This document shows positions 9,946 to 21,084 of a DNA stretch of 64,000 nucleotides, piece by piece. Below the pieces are notes generated by a model. That model saw only the letters and a program-made list of their open reading frames with translations. It did no database searches and was not told the origin of the DNA. Location of the stretch: the NCBI GenBank assembly GCA_001600615.1, contig BCKK01000001.1, forward strand, positions 3,353,826-3,417,825. The letters run 5' to 3'. The number at the start of each line of letters is the position of its first letter. Within the stretch, counting starts at the first letter, position 1. Position numbers and translations under genes: made by a program. The stretch is from Dioszegia crocea (Eukaryota > Basidiomycota > Tremellomycetes > Tremellales > Bulleribasidiaceae).

Positions 9946-12900
9946 TCAAATCTCGTCTAGCTCAATGTCCAAGCCCGAGTCCTCTGAAGCCTCCACCCTC
10001 CCCGCTGCTCTTCTCCCAATGACACTGAGAACGCCCACTAACCTCTCCTTGGCCTCTTCAAACCTGGCCACCTCACCATCCATCTTTGGCAAGACCCCAT
10101 CAGACCCTTCTGCCTCTTCCCCTTCAACCACATCTTCCTCTTCATCATCTCTGGACTCCTCCATCCCAGCGTCTAGCCCCACAAACTTAGTCTCGGAGAT
10201 GACTAGCCGCAGATCTGCTGTAGCCCGCCCCACAGCTTTGGCTTTCTCAGCCCGGCCAGCTCGAGACGCCGTGCGACTGCCACAGGTATAGAGCAAGCGG
10301 ACATAGCCTATACAGACTAGCGCCAGTTTGTCCAATGCAAGTGCATTCTGCGGCAGAGCAGAAAGACGCAGTTTATCCTCAGAATGTGTGACAGACTGAG
10401 CTGCGCCAGGATAGAGCAGATCTAGCATTGCAGAAACGCTCTGCAGACCTGCTCCTCCGCCGCTAAGCTCTTCGCCTGCCAGTGCTGACGCGAGGCTGGC
10501 CTGGGCTGAGGGTGCTGGACCGGAGAAAACACCCCAGAGACCGATGAGGACAAGGCCGAGGGCGTGTGCAGCGGTACCCCTCAATACGCCCGATACGGTG
10601 TCTCGGATCTCTTGGTCGAAAGTAGAAAGGTCTGCTTTGAGGGGTTTGGCGCTGAGGCTATCGAGAAGAGCATGGACCGATACAGGGAGGGATGTGCGGG
10701 AGATGGTGGAATCGACAAGGCGGGTGAAGAGGCGGGAGTATAGATCGTTCAGGTGGACGAGGGTGATTTGTTCCGCAATGGCAGAGATGGGGGATGAGGT
10801 CGTGGGAAGAAGTGTGAGGGCATGCCTGGCTTCCTCGAATGGCAAAGCTAGGACAGCCTGAAGCGGCGCCGGGTCCTCGGCAGATAGGCGATTGCGTGCC
10901 TGTTGCCAGGTGACAGTTGATGATTGGAAAAGACGAGTCTCGGGTTGGACAAGCGCGAGGAGTGCAAGGGCATATGGAGTGGATGCGGTCCTGCGGAGCT
11001 TGATAGCTAGGTGGTATCGAGCCAATGTATTGGGTCGGACAACTATGCCATCAGCATCTTAAAGACCATCTGGCATGGAAAGCTACTCACCTTTGCCAAG
11101 AACTTGAGCTGCAAGCTCCACCCACTCTTCATCCTCCTCACCCCTAATCCTAAGTCCGAGCTTGGCGGCATCCTTGCCTAACTCAATGATATCTCCAGCT
11201 GGGCCCTGATTGTCCTCGCCTTTGGTCCAAGCCCTGATGATAGGCCCGAGAACCATGACCAGCACCGCGGCCACGAGCAATCTCCATGTCCAGTCCACCA
11301 TCACTCCGGGTGTCGGGACAACTGCCGCCGGCAGAACCCTGGTGAAAGCTCGGTAGGCATGTTCGGCAGTAATGAGGGGTAGTCGCGAGATAACTTGTGT
11401 GGGAGTCGCCGCGCCAGAGAGGACGTGACCCGGGGAAATATCGCCAGCGGGTTGATGTCGAAGGAGGGTGGAAGCCGAAGGGACGAGCGAGAATGACATG
11501 GCAAAAGCCGCAAAGACCCTGACGCCATTCCCACCACTCTCAGCCTTCGCCTTCTTCTTGGCGGCCGCTGCACCAGGTACCGGACCCCTCTTCCGCTTCG
11601 TGGGCGCCTCGTCCTCTGATTCTGACTCTGAGGCGTCCATAATCTCCACATCGTCATCCTCCTTCTTGACCTGTGCCAACTCCGCCGCTCGGATATTCTC
11701 CTTGGTAGCGAACTCGGCCCGCCATCTGTCTAGATCCACCCGACCGCCAACAGCCAGCCGATACGCCTCCAGCTCATCCACCATCCGCTGCATCCCCGCT
11801 ACGCGGCTTTGCAGCAACTCGATGTAAAGCCGAGCACCGTTGAGAATGGTAGCTTTGGCTGACGCATTCGGCCGCGAGACCTCACCGAGACCGTCGACCG
11901 TGCCGTCTGGTGCTCGGTAATCGGTTGTGGCCTTCTGCTCAGGTGTAGATGTACCGTAGTGGACTCGAAGCGCAGGGACGGCATCACGGAGTTCGGCTTG
12001 GGCGACTTGGACTTTCTGGCGGTATCGCCTCTCGGTCTTGTTGTGCTTGCCACCAGGGACCTCCGGAGGTGATGCGGAATCGCCAGAGGATGCAGGTCGC
12101 GCGGCCTTGGGTGGTCGACCTTTACGAGGGGGAGCGGAGGCAGGTTGAGCGGCAACGGGAGCTACAGGATTAGCGAAGATGAAGACAAAATAAGCAGAGG
12201 ACATACCGGTAACGGAAGTGGCTAAAGTAGGCGGAATGATCTCTCCCCAACCCTGACCAGAAGCCTGCTGTGCGGGTGCTGCCTGTACCGGTACGGCCGC
12301 CCTATTCATCCAGCTCGGCGGTATGGTCTGCATCTGCCCCGAGCTCTGCATGCTTGGCGTGTGCTGAGCCCGCTGAAGCGCCTGGATCTGTTCCGCCTGG
12401 ACAAGCTGCTGACGTCTAACTTCCTCCAGTTCTCTATTCGCCGCTGCCCTCGCCTGATTGGCGTCTGCCGCCACCTTGCGAAGATCCTGCTCCGTTTGTG
12501 GCTGGGTATGGAATTGGGGTTGGGGTATGAATTGGGTCGGAGGTTGTGGATAAATGTTCTGGGCAAAGTTGGTCTGATTTGACTTTGGCGATGTGAGATC
12601 AGGATAGGTGTAGTTGTTCATAGTCCCGTATGCCTGGGATTGTTGATAGGGTAATTGTTGGGACTGATTATACTGGAACGACCAGTCTTTTGGGAGGTGG
12701 AAGACCGGTTGCTCCGCCGCCTGTCCCTGCGCCTTGTCTCCAGCCGTACCCAGCATAAGCCCCGGATCCTGGTACAACAGCCTGTCCAGGTCGTCCTGCC
12801 CGAATGAGTTGTTGAATAGGAAGTCGTCCGTGGTTTGCATCGCCGAAACGGAGTTGGAGAAGTTGGATGATGGGCTGCCGGAAGAGTAAGAGTGAGGGGA

Positions 12901-13200
12901 TAGGCCTTGGGCCGAATTGGAGGTGTAGCCATTGTTGGAGCCCGCGGCAGAGAGGTATGGAGGGGATAGACTGGGAACTCGGGAGGCGGAGAGGAGAGAC
13001 TTCTGGAAAGCCGCAAAGTCATCGTCATCCATCGTGGTGGATGGGTTCTCTCCGTTAGAGCTCAGGTTCCCGATGGATCCGCGGTGCGATATAGAGGGAT
13101 GTGGAGAGTTGGCGAAGATGTCGCCGGGGAAAAGGTTCTGCTGTGGTGAGATTAAGGTATCGTTGTATGCGTCTTCTGGACGGGTCTGATAGTACGCCAT
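9946..13200 (-). CDS. SRE1: SRE1, sterol regulatory element-binding protein (membrane-bound bHLH factor)
   Basis: This is the fungal SREBP, an ER-anchored transcription factor released by proteolysis when sterol or oxygen falls. The ATG at 13200 and TGA at 9946-9948 are joined by removing introns 12162-12206 (45 bases, in frame) and 11043-11090, giving 1053 aa. The N-terminus is acidic and Gln-rich. The bHLH starts near residue 370 with KHNKTERRYRQK; the Tyr in place of the usual Arg is the SREBP hallmark. The loop to helix 2 (ASAKATILNGARLYIELLQ) is unusually long, about 35 residues. Two hydrophobic segments follow near residues 545-565 and 623-641 (TWRLLVAAVLVMVLGPII), forming the expected hairpin. 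About 400 C-terminal residues match the place of the fungal SREBP regulatory domain and end in an acidic tail. No SCAP or protease gene is nearby. Confidence 0.93.
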
Positions 13201-13435
13201 GACGATGACTAGTCAAATGTGAGATGTAGAATAGAGAGATGTGTAGATGGCATTCAGTGGTAGTGGACTAAATCATCGTCAGTTCATCGTCCCATCGAAC
13301 CATCTCCGCCACCCATCAAATATGCCTCATTCGGCAATTCTAGGCACCCGGTGGCGAATGGCAGCAAAGTGGCCCCACGGTATACTCTACGTGCACAGCC
13401 GCTGATGTCCAGGCGATGCATAGGATATTTGATTC

Positions 13436-15473
13436 TTAGAAATCTGCTCTGTTGCCCTCTGCTCTCCGCTCCTTATGAGTCTTCCTTTTCCCCGACAACT
13501 CCCCCTGAGCCATAATCTCCCTAGCCTTTGCCCTCGGATCAATGACCTGTAAACAGTCAGCGCTAACCCCCTTTTGAGACGCACAAAGACTTACCGAGTA
13601 CTCATCCTCCGCCCGCCTCGTGAGCTCCTTCTCATCCACCTTGAACTTCAAGCTATGCCTCATCCACCCATCGTCATCATCCACCTCGCCCTCTACATCC
13701 TTCACCGCCATCGCTTCTTCCATCTCTGCATTTTCCTGATCAAACTCTTCTTGCTCCGCCTTGATTTTCCTCTCTCTTTCCTCCGCCGCCAGTCTGTCCG
13801 TCTCCTCATCGTCTGCTTCCTTCTTCACCTTCTTGCTGAACTTCGACATAGCCTCCAGGAGATCATCTTCCTCGTCTTTCCGGCCTTTGCGATTGATTTG
13901 GCGTTGACGAGCAGCGAGTCCCTTTTGACTGGAGTACTTGGCGAGCTCTTGCTCGAGGAAAGAAGGACCCTTCCGACGGCCATCGTCCGAATCTGAGTCC
14001 GAGTCCGAGGCATTTCCAGACTTCTTCTTTAACTTCCGCAAATCATCCTGCATCCGCTTGATTTCGGCTTCTCGGGCGATGCTAAGGGGTCAGCGTTACC
14101 CACACGACACTTGCAACGCACCTGTCTCCCAATCTGTCCCGCTCGTGCTGCGCTCGGATGTCTTTCAGATCGACCTTGGCCTTCTTGGCCTTTCCCTTGT
14201 CCTGCTCCGATCCCAAATCTTGCAATGAAGCTGGCAGATCGACAAAGGTCTCCGTCGCTTGTCTCTTCTTGGGTCGTTCGTCCGCGGTGTCCACCACTTC
14301 AAGTATATCAGCGTGATGCCTTGGCAGCCAGGCACGCTGAAGACTTACAGTCTTGTCGTCCCATACCCTTCTTTTTGACGCTCAACTCTTCCGCAGGGAC
14401 TTCCTCAGCCTCTCCAAAGCTCAATAGACCAGTATTTCTGAATCATCAGCTTGGTTCCCGGGTACAAGCGAGAGTAAACCACAAATGACCCACTTCTTGG
14501 CTTTCGATCTCTTCTCTCTAACTTCACTCTCCCGCTTGGCTTCCACTCTCGCTTGCTGTTGGGCGCGCTTTTCAGCTGCTGTTATACGAGGAACGATGTC
14601 GTCAAATGGATTCTCGACTATCCTGATACCGCGGATCTTTGGTGGACTGTTGAGTCAGCTAAACGCGGCGAGCGATGATACTATGACGACTCACCGTTTA
14701 GGCCTTTCGTCGGCATCGACATCCAGTTCGCCTATACTCAGAACATCTGACAAATCAGCTCAGAGTCCTGTACGCTGAATTAATGCTGGTACTGAACCCA
14801 CTGAAGATGGTATTGCCCATAATCCGTCCGAAAGCAGTATGCTTGCCTGTCAACTCGTCCGCCCTGTCGAGGGTAATGAAGAATTGCGACGTATTCGTGT
14901 TGCGTTTCCCGCTATTTGCCATCCCGATCAGACCACGCCTGAATCGTGAGCTTATACTCTTGGAAGAGACTCGATAGACTAACCTGCTGAACTTCAATCG
15001 ACCATGTATCTCATCCTGAAAAGGCTCCCCGTAGATACTTTCCCCACCTGTCCCTGTCCCTGTCGGATCTCCAGTCTGGACGATGAAGCCTTTGACAACT
15101 CGATGGAAGATGACACCGTCATAGTAGCCTGCAGAATGAGTTCAGGCGTTGGCATATGGCAATATGACCCACCCTCCATAGCCAGTTGTAGGAAGTTGCG
15201 AACAGCTTTCGGAGCTTCTTTGCCCCAGAGCTCAATCTACTCGTGAGCACACCTCAAAGACCAAGGTAAGCTCAAAAGCAACTTACTTCTACTTCTCCAG
15301 AAGTGGTGTCAAGAATGACTTTGCCATTAGGCACAGGCTAGAAAAGATCAGTCACTGCTCGAACGGAGAGGCGCTTGAAGAGCTCGTGAAGACGCACCTC
15401 CGTTACATATCTAGTAATTTCAGCGACAGACTTATGGATCCAAGTCTGATGTGGCTACTCACAAGTTTGACAT
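13436..15473 (-). CDS. CWC27: CWC27, spliceosome-associated cyclophilin
   Basis: This multi-exon gene encodes the Cwc27/SDCCAG10 cyclophilin of the Bact spliceosome. The first exon is only 11 bases (ATGTCAAACTT, start 15473); spliced, the N-terminus reads [20 protein letters not shown]. The PPIase domain fills about residues 10-170: [39 protein letters not shown] and [19 protein letters not shown]. The Glu in ADELTGKH replaces the Trp of active cyclophilins, as in human CWC27, so isomerase activity is probably weak or absent. The rest is a long charged, coiled-coil-prone tail ([38 protein letters not shown]) ending at TAA 13436-13438. All internal introns are short with CTNA-type branch sites. 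It diverges from VPS74 across 333 bases. Confidence 0.93.
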
Positions 15474-15806
15474 GACGCTGCGTGCTGCCTCTGGGTATGG
15501 CGGCTTGATGTATAGATGATTGTAAGAGATGGGATGGAATGAGGCCCCGCATTAGAATAGCTGCCACTCTCATAAACAGCGGCTAATCCCGCTCACTCAC
15601 TCCTCCCCTTGTCACCTTGTCCCCCAAACACATAGTTACACTCGCACACTACAAACACCCCCCATCACACACCCGTCTCGAATCAACACACGCAAACGGC
15701 ATTCATCCGTCGCAGCCAAATCTACCCAAACTTTACCGGGAAATTTGCCAACTGGCCCGTCGCACCCAGCCTTCCGGATAGACGCGTCTTCATCCCCATC
15801 TTTACC
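15474..15806. promoter_or_regulatory. Divergent intergenic region CWC27/VPS74
   Basis: This 333-base shared upstream region separates two divergent genes. The VPS74 side has a long C/A-rich, G-poor leader (about 15595-15790, runs such as CACACTACAAACACC). That is typical of transcribed 5' leaders in this genome and suggests VPS74 transcription begins within it. No TATA-like element is obvious. Confidence 0.5.
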
Positions 15807-17179
15807 ATGACTGAAGGCCTTGTCCGTCGTCGAGGTGCCGGTCAGGGTGACTCTGTCGATTTGTCATCAGGCTCGGGTGGCATACCGCGCAATGCAACTC
15901 CCGTTACTTCTGGCAACAATACTACAGGCTCTTCCACGGGCTCGGGCGCAATGGAGGGTCGGGGTAAAGTCGCGTTCGACAAGCGAGATTTCGATAATGG
16001 AAACGAGGCGGGTAGCGATCCGAAATTGACCATCATGGAGGAGGTCTTGCTGCTGGGGCTGAAGGACAAAGCTGTAGGTTGGATCGCATTAATACATTGC
16101 CGCGCTGACGCTGCAGGGATATCTCTCCTTCTGGAACGACAACATCTCGTATGCTCTTCGCGGCGTTATTCTTATCGAACTTGCTCTCCGACGCCGGATA
16201 GCCATGGTCCGAGACCCCTCTCGCCGGAGGCTGGCCCTATCCGATAGACTCATCGAGGTGATAGACGACAGGCAGACGGGCGAGACGATTTTGGATGAGG
16301 CGTTGAAGATGATGAAGAGCTCGGAAAAGTACGGCGCGGGTGCATGGGTGGACTTGATGTCTGGTAAGTTCCCAACGCTATCTTCAAGTGGGAAGCTAAT
16401 CTCCAGGCGAAACGTGGAACATCATGAAGATCGGATATCAATTAAAACAAGTCCGAGAGCGCCTTGCCAAGGGCCTCGTAGACAAGGGTGTCCTGCGTAC
16501 GGAAAAGCGCAACTTTGTGCTGTTCGACATGGCGACTCATCCCGTTGCCGACCCAAATGTCAAGGAGGAAGTTGTCTCGCGAGTCCTGTCCTTGGTGACT
16601 GCGCAGACCACAGCTATACCGCCCAAGGCGCTGCAGAAGGAGGAGGTCAGGTATCGGCATATGCGGGCTGTCGTCCTGGTCTGTGCGGGTAAGTCAATCC
16701 TTCGGCCACTAGAGCTGCGCTGACAAAATAGCCTACGCCGCGTCAGTACTTGAAAACGCCCTGCAACGCCTGTCTTATGACGCTCGTGAAGCGGCCTTCC
16801 AACGGTGCGACGACATCCTGGCCGAGTTCTGCGTCTGGCCATTTGGACAGACAGTGGGCACATCCGCAGGACCAGTGACGATCGGTGGTGGTCCAACTAG
16901 GAAGCGCGAGGGAGGAAGCGGGACAGGGCGGGAGAGCGTGCAGGAGCTGGTTAGGGAGGTTCGCAAGGAGATGGCATCAGGGGCAAGTCTACCGCAGGGA
17001 CCAGGGGCGGCAGCACAGCCTGGGGCAGGGGGAAAACAGGACGGTGAAGAAGATCCCTGCTTCGAGGTAGTGGCTACTGTTCTGGAGATCTTTGGAAGGA
17101 TGGACAGCTTGGTAAGTTTTGTATTCTCCTCGACTGCTTCTCGCTACTTGGGGATCGAGCTAAATGTTCACAGCTTTGA
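15807..17179 (+). CDS. VPS74: VPS74/GOLPH3, Golgi PI4P-binding glycosyltransferase sorting adaptor
   Basis: This encodes the Vps74/GOLPH3 protein, which binds PI4P on Golgi membranes and the tails of glycosyltransferases to retain them through COPI. The ATG at 15807 follows a CA-rich leader. Residues 1-75 are Gly/Ser-rich and disordered. The GPP34 fold then runs to the end: [36 protein letters not shown] (the Trp region of the PI4P pocket), RERLAKGLVDKGVLRTEKRNF, and HMRAVVLVCAAYAASVLENAL. A Gly/Gln/Ala-rich insert (about GGGPTRKREGGSGTG to GGKQDGEE) interrupts the C-terminal helices; it is not in the yeast protein. The first intron is 16074-16116. The last intron leaves just CTT TGA in the terminal exon, so the protein ends MDSLL, as expected for the family. 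Confidence 0.93.
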
Positions 17180-17494
17180 TACTGTTCTGTACGGATACGA
17201 TGATTTTGTGGGACAGGGCTCTAACGGTTGGTATAGATAGTTAGTCTAATTCCGCATGCACTTCAAATCATGCTCAGCTTCCCCCGCGCCAGGCAGTCGT
17301 GCAGTCCGGATCTGATCGGAGTGACGCATGATCCATGCTGACTGTCCTACCAGACATGGCGTTACATGACGAGTCAGTGCACACACGCGGTAAGTAAACA
17401 GAGCATAGCGAGGTATTCAAAGGATATTTCCGTGTCAAGTTTGACCTGATGATACATACAACTGACTGTGCAGTGCTATTTTTATTCTACTGAT
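17180..17494. other. Convergent 3' region VPS74 / Zn2Cys6 gene
   Basis: These 315 bases lie between two convergent stop codons. Nothing beyond probable 3' UTRs is seen. Confidence 0.5.
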
Positions 17495-18787
17495 CTACAT
17501 CTGATAGCTAAAGTACTCCTCGCTCCCCATTGTGGGGGTGTAAAAGACATCTCCCCCTGCCGGTACCTTCATGCCCATGCCCATGCCCAGTCCCAACCCG
17601 ACAAGCGCTTCCTGTCCCTTCGATGTGTTGCATGGCAGCTCTGGTGCCAGCGTGGGTGACACTGCGTATGCGGGAGGAGAAGGAGTGTAGGTAGAAGAGT
17701 GGCTGGTGCTGGACGAGGAAGAGTAGAGCGATGGTGTTGAGTAGGGGGTGTAGTATGTGTTTGGGCTGATGGGAGGAGTGTAAGGGTAGGAGATGGGTTC
17801 CATGCTGGTCTGTATGCCGAGACCTTTGAAGTTCATGGTGGGAGGGCGGAGGTAGGCTGTAGAGGTAGATGCGTAGGCAGAGTAGTCTGCTTCGACAGAG
17901 CCTGAGCGCGACTCGGGTGGTGTGATGGGCAGACCGCTGGGCATGGTCGCGACTGATGGCATGGGTGTGGACATCATCTGGTAGTGTTGTGGTACCAATG
18001 GAGAGCTGATGACTGGTGCGTGGGTAGCCGCGAGGTAGGCATTGTGGATGGGAGTCTGCTCGAGCACAGATGGGAAGGCCATGTTGGGAGTGTAAGGTGC
18101 TGGGGCGGGGGTGGTAGTCTCAATGCTGGGGACGGGGAGGGCTGCCGACCAACCATTGTACATCCACGCAGAGCTCTCAAGCTGAGCGGGAGAGTTGAGC
18201 AGAGGGGCAGGAGGAGGGACTGACCACGAGGTGGACTCGTAGCTGGGTGCAGAGCTGGTGCGGCGGTGGGATAAGTATGCGGGGCGAGCGCGAGGGGCAG
18301 GGGTGACAGGAGCTGCTGGTGCTAGGGTGGGGTAAGGTGCAGGGGCAGGGGCCATGTAAGGCAAGTCGAAGGTAGGAACATCGACGAAGTATGGGGAGTA
18401 GGCGGGCATAGGAGATGGTACAGCCATGGGGTTGAAGGCGAAGGCAGGTTGAGAGGGGGTGACCGGAGTACCAGTGGGTTTGGTCTTTGAGAGCGCCTTC
18501 TTCTCCCGGGTAGCACGGTTGACTTCCTCGGGGACGGGTGTGTACTCGCACTGACGACCGGAACGGGTGCAGTTGCGGCAAGGTGCGCTACCGCAGCATC
18601 TGATTTTACTGCAGCCAGTCAGCGAGAGTAGTCGTGAATTGAAGCGAAAGACTTACCGATGTCTGCAGTATTGGCATGCCATGGAGATGCGCTGCCTGCG
18701 AGCCGCAGAGGACTCTGCGTTGACGGAGACTGAGTCGAAGCCGTCGAGCATTGGGGAAGGGAGGAGAGATGCGGTAGTAGGCTGCAT
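17495..18787 (-). CDS. Zn2Cys6 (fungal binuclear cluster) transcription factor, 414 aa
   Basis: The start codon at 18787 and TAG at 17495-17497, with intron 18609-18656 removed, give 414 residues. The intron sits inside the DNA-binding domain. After splicing the cluster reads CQYCRHRKIRCCGSAPCRNC..C with spacing C-x2-C-x6-C-x5-C-x2-C-x6-C, near residues 38-64, a canonical GAL4-type zinc cluster. A short basic linker follows (RATREKKALSKTKP). The rest is Pro/Ser/Ala/Tyr-rich, compatible with a trans-activation region, and has no fungal-specific TF middle homology domain. It ends in GSEEYFSYQM. The target pathway cannot be read from the sequence. The 2.3-kb gene-free region upstream suggests complex promoter control, as is common for regulators. 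Confidence 0.85.
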
Positions 18788-21084
18788 GGTTGCGGGTAGG
18801 TGTGGGAAGATGGATGTGGTGTATAGAGTTGTGAGTTGGAGTGAATGGCTGGAGTGTAGTTGCACTGTGTAGCAGATGTAGGTCGGGAGTGAGCGGGTGG
18901 GTGGGAAGGTTGCGGGAAGATGGGGCGGTATATATGTATTTTCTGAAGTTGCAAGTTCTAAAGATCTGCCAGCGAGAGCGGGATAGAGATGACACAGGGA
19001 CAAGTACGCAACTCGGATGTCTCGGGTTTCACAGGCCAGCTTAGAGTGTATGATGCCGAACACACTACAGCAACGGGAAGCTGAGCAGATCCATGGGCGT
19101 GTAACCCCCCGATCGGTAGCAGACGGTGAGACACTCTGTGTCTCGGCTGAAATTACCTACCACAGGAAGGATGTCTCAGCTAGACAGCTGTGGCGGCGTA
19201 AGAGCTGTTCGGTACCTATGAAAATGTCATCCGTTCCCAGCGGGTACCGTCTTTACGTACGATCCCGGCCCTACGTAATGCCGGCATTTCATGTCTCACT
19301 CCTTCCGGGCGTTTGAGAATTTAGGCTACGAGTGTTCCGACGGCGTGACAGCCAAGGGAAAGGTTGAAACGAGATTCAGGCGTGACTGACCGGAGATCTC
19401 GGTTATCCCTGACCGATCCCGGTAGCCGGTTTATGATCGGCGTGCCTCTTTGCCTCTTTGCCTCTCTTTGCCTCGATCAACCGGCACCGGTATTTGAGGG
19501 GCGGCTGTTTCAGAAAGCTGTCAGCAGCTCAAATTGCCGAGATCTGCCCATGATGCAAGATTCCTTACCAATCGCTTCCTCATATGAGCCACCACAGGCT
19601 CAGGCAGGCTCAGGCGTCTTTCGGCCGTCGGTTGTCGATCGAAATCTGAGACACGATCTACGAACGCATGGGACAGATCCGAGACATCTTTGCATGGGTC
19701 GGAACACGTTTGCATCCATGCACGCTGTGTAGAGTGTATACCACTAATCCTGCTCACGTACCAACTGGCGGTGTCTGTACTATCGCAGTCCTTTTCCGTT
19801 GGAATGCAGCCTACCCAAGATGTCGACGCTATTACGCTACCACTAGTCTCCATATCTGACAGCATTCCCACTGTTCGCGTCCGCGATATGCACGCCGCGA
19901 ACGGGAATGATTTAGTAACACGGGTATTATTACATCAAGGCTGTATATCCAGAAACCCATGCAGAGGCGACAACAGGCGAATCTCGAGATCTCGAGATAT
20001 CTGCTCCCACGCCGCAGCTCACGCCGCTGTCTCTCGTCCAAGGCTTCGGATGTACCTTGGGTGGTGCCTGAGTGCTGAGCATATGAAGCTTTTGAGACCG
20101 AGCTCGGTCCTGCTCGGTCCCTATAACTTCATGTAATATTCAGGTACCCGATGTCCCGGCAGCGTTCCGAAACCGCGTGATCGGCATTGCGAAGGGTTGC
20201 AGATCTTCCGCCGGAGTCAGGGAGTTTTTGCATTAAGGTCGATCAAGCTTTTTCGGCCCTTTCAGGGACCCCTCTTGTTCCAAAATATGCCGTAATCTTT
20301 GCGTAAGCAGCATCGCATGTCTCTCCTTTCATCGTCAGAGATCGAGAGCCTGCACTTGAGCCAAGCCTAGTTTCAGTCCCACAAGGCCAGAGATCAGGCA
20401 CTGATGACAATAGAAGAAACCACTCCCGCTTCCGGCAATTATCAGAGGATCTCGGCCGGTTACCTTAGGTCGCAGATTCGTCGGTTGTACTCCTGAACTG
20501 TTACCGAAGTTGTGGATATACCGTCATAAACCGTTCATAGAGGCTCAGGGCCCCGGAGACGATCATGTCTCGGAACAATCATTACCACATGTCAGCGCCT
20601 GCGCAGATGAAACACAGCCTGTCCCTTATTAGGTAACCTCCCTTCTGTGACAGTCTGAGGTTTCACTAGGTTAGGTTTCAGAATTTCAGGCTTAAAGCAC
20701 CGTAACGTAACCGGCGTTCCTCATGGGTCAAAGGGTAGACTCCTACCAGAGATGCAAGACTCAGCTAGGCTCAGCTCTTAGCATTGCAATCCTCCGGTAC
20801 CCTAGCCTACGTTTGACCATGGCGCAAGAACGTTGTCATGCTTCGATCCCAAGGCGTACAGCGCATCCGCGGGGGTCGGGACGTCTCGATTAGGCGCCAT
20901 TCTACGACCATCAAGGATCACTTTTGCATGTATAACTTGCCGTTACTTTCGTAATCACAAGCCAAAAGACTGCGTACTAGCAGATATGTACCTAAAGTCC
21001 CGCATCGAAATTACATACCTCACTAAGATGGTTTCACCTTCGGTCTGCTACAGCTACGATTGATCCGACGTCACCACCTAGCCC
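18788..21084. other. 2.3-kb gene-free region
   Basis: This is the longest stretch between confidently called genes. No frame longer than about 150 codons is present, and none has a recognisable domain. The stretch includes a CCTCTTTG tandem run near 19445-19475 and the perfect palindrome at 19981-19998. No terminal repeat, transposase or reverse transcriptase fragment was recognised. It is the upstream region of the Zn2Cys6 gene on one side and the 3' side of the formin gene on the other. Confidence 0.5.
19981..19998. repeat. 18-bp perfect palindrome
   Basis: ATCTCGAGATCTCGAGAT equals its own reverse complement and is followed by ATATC. It lies in the gene-free region about 1.2 kb upstream of the Zn2Cys6 gene start. 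It may be a dyad protein-binding site or a simple chance or slippage product. Confidence 0.6.

Noticed and set aside
19445..21060. Possible transposon or LTR remnant in the gene-free region
   Set aside because: I searched by eye for terminal repeats, target duplications and polymerase or integrase motifs and found none.
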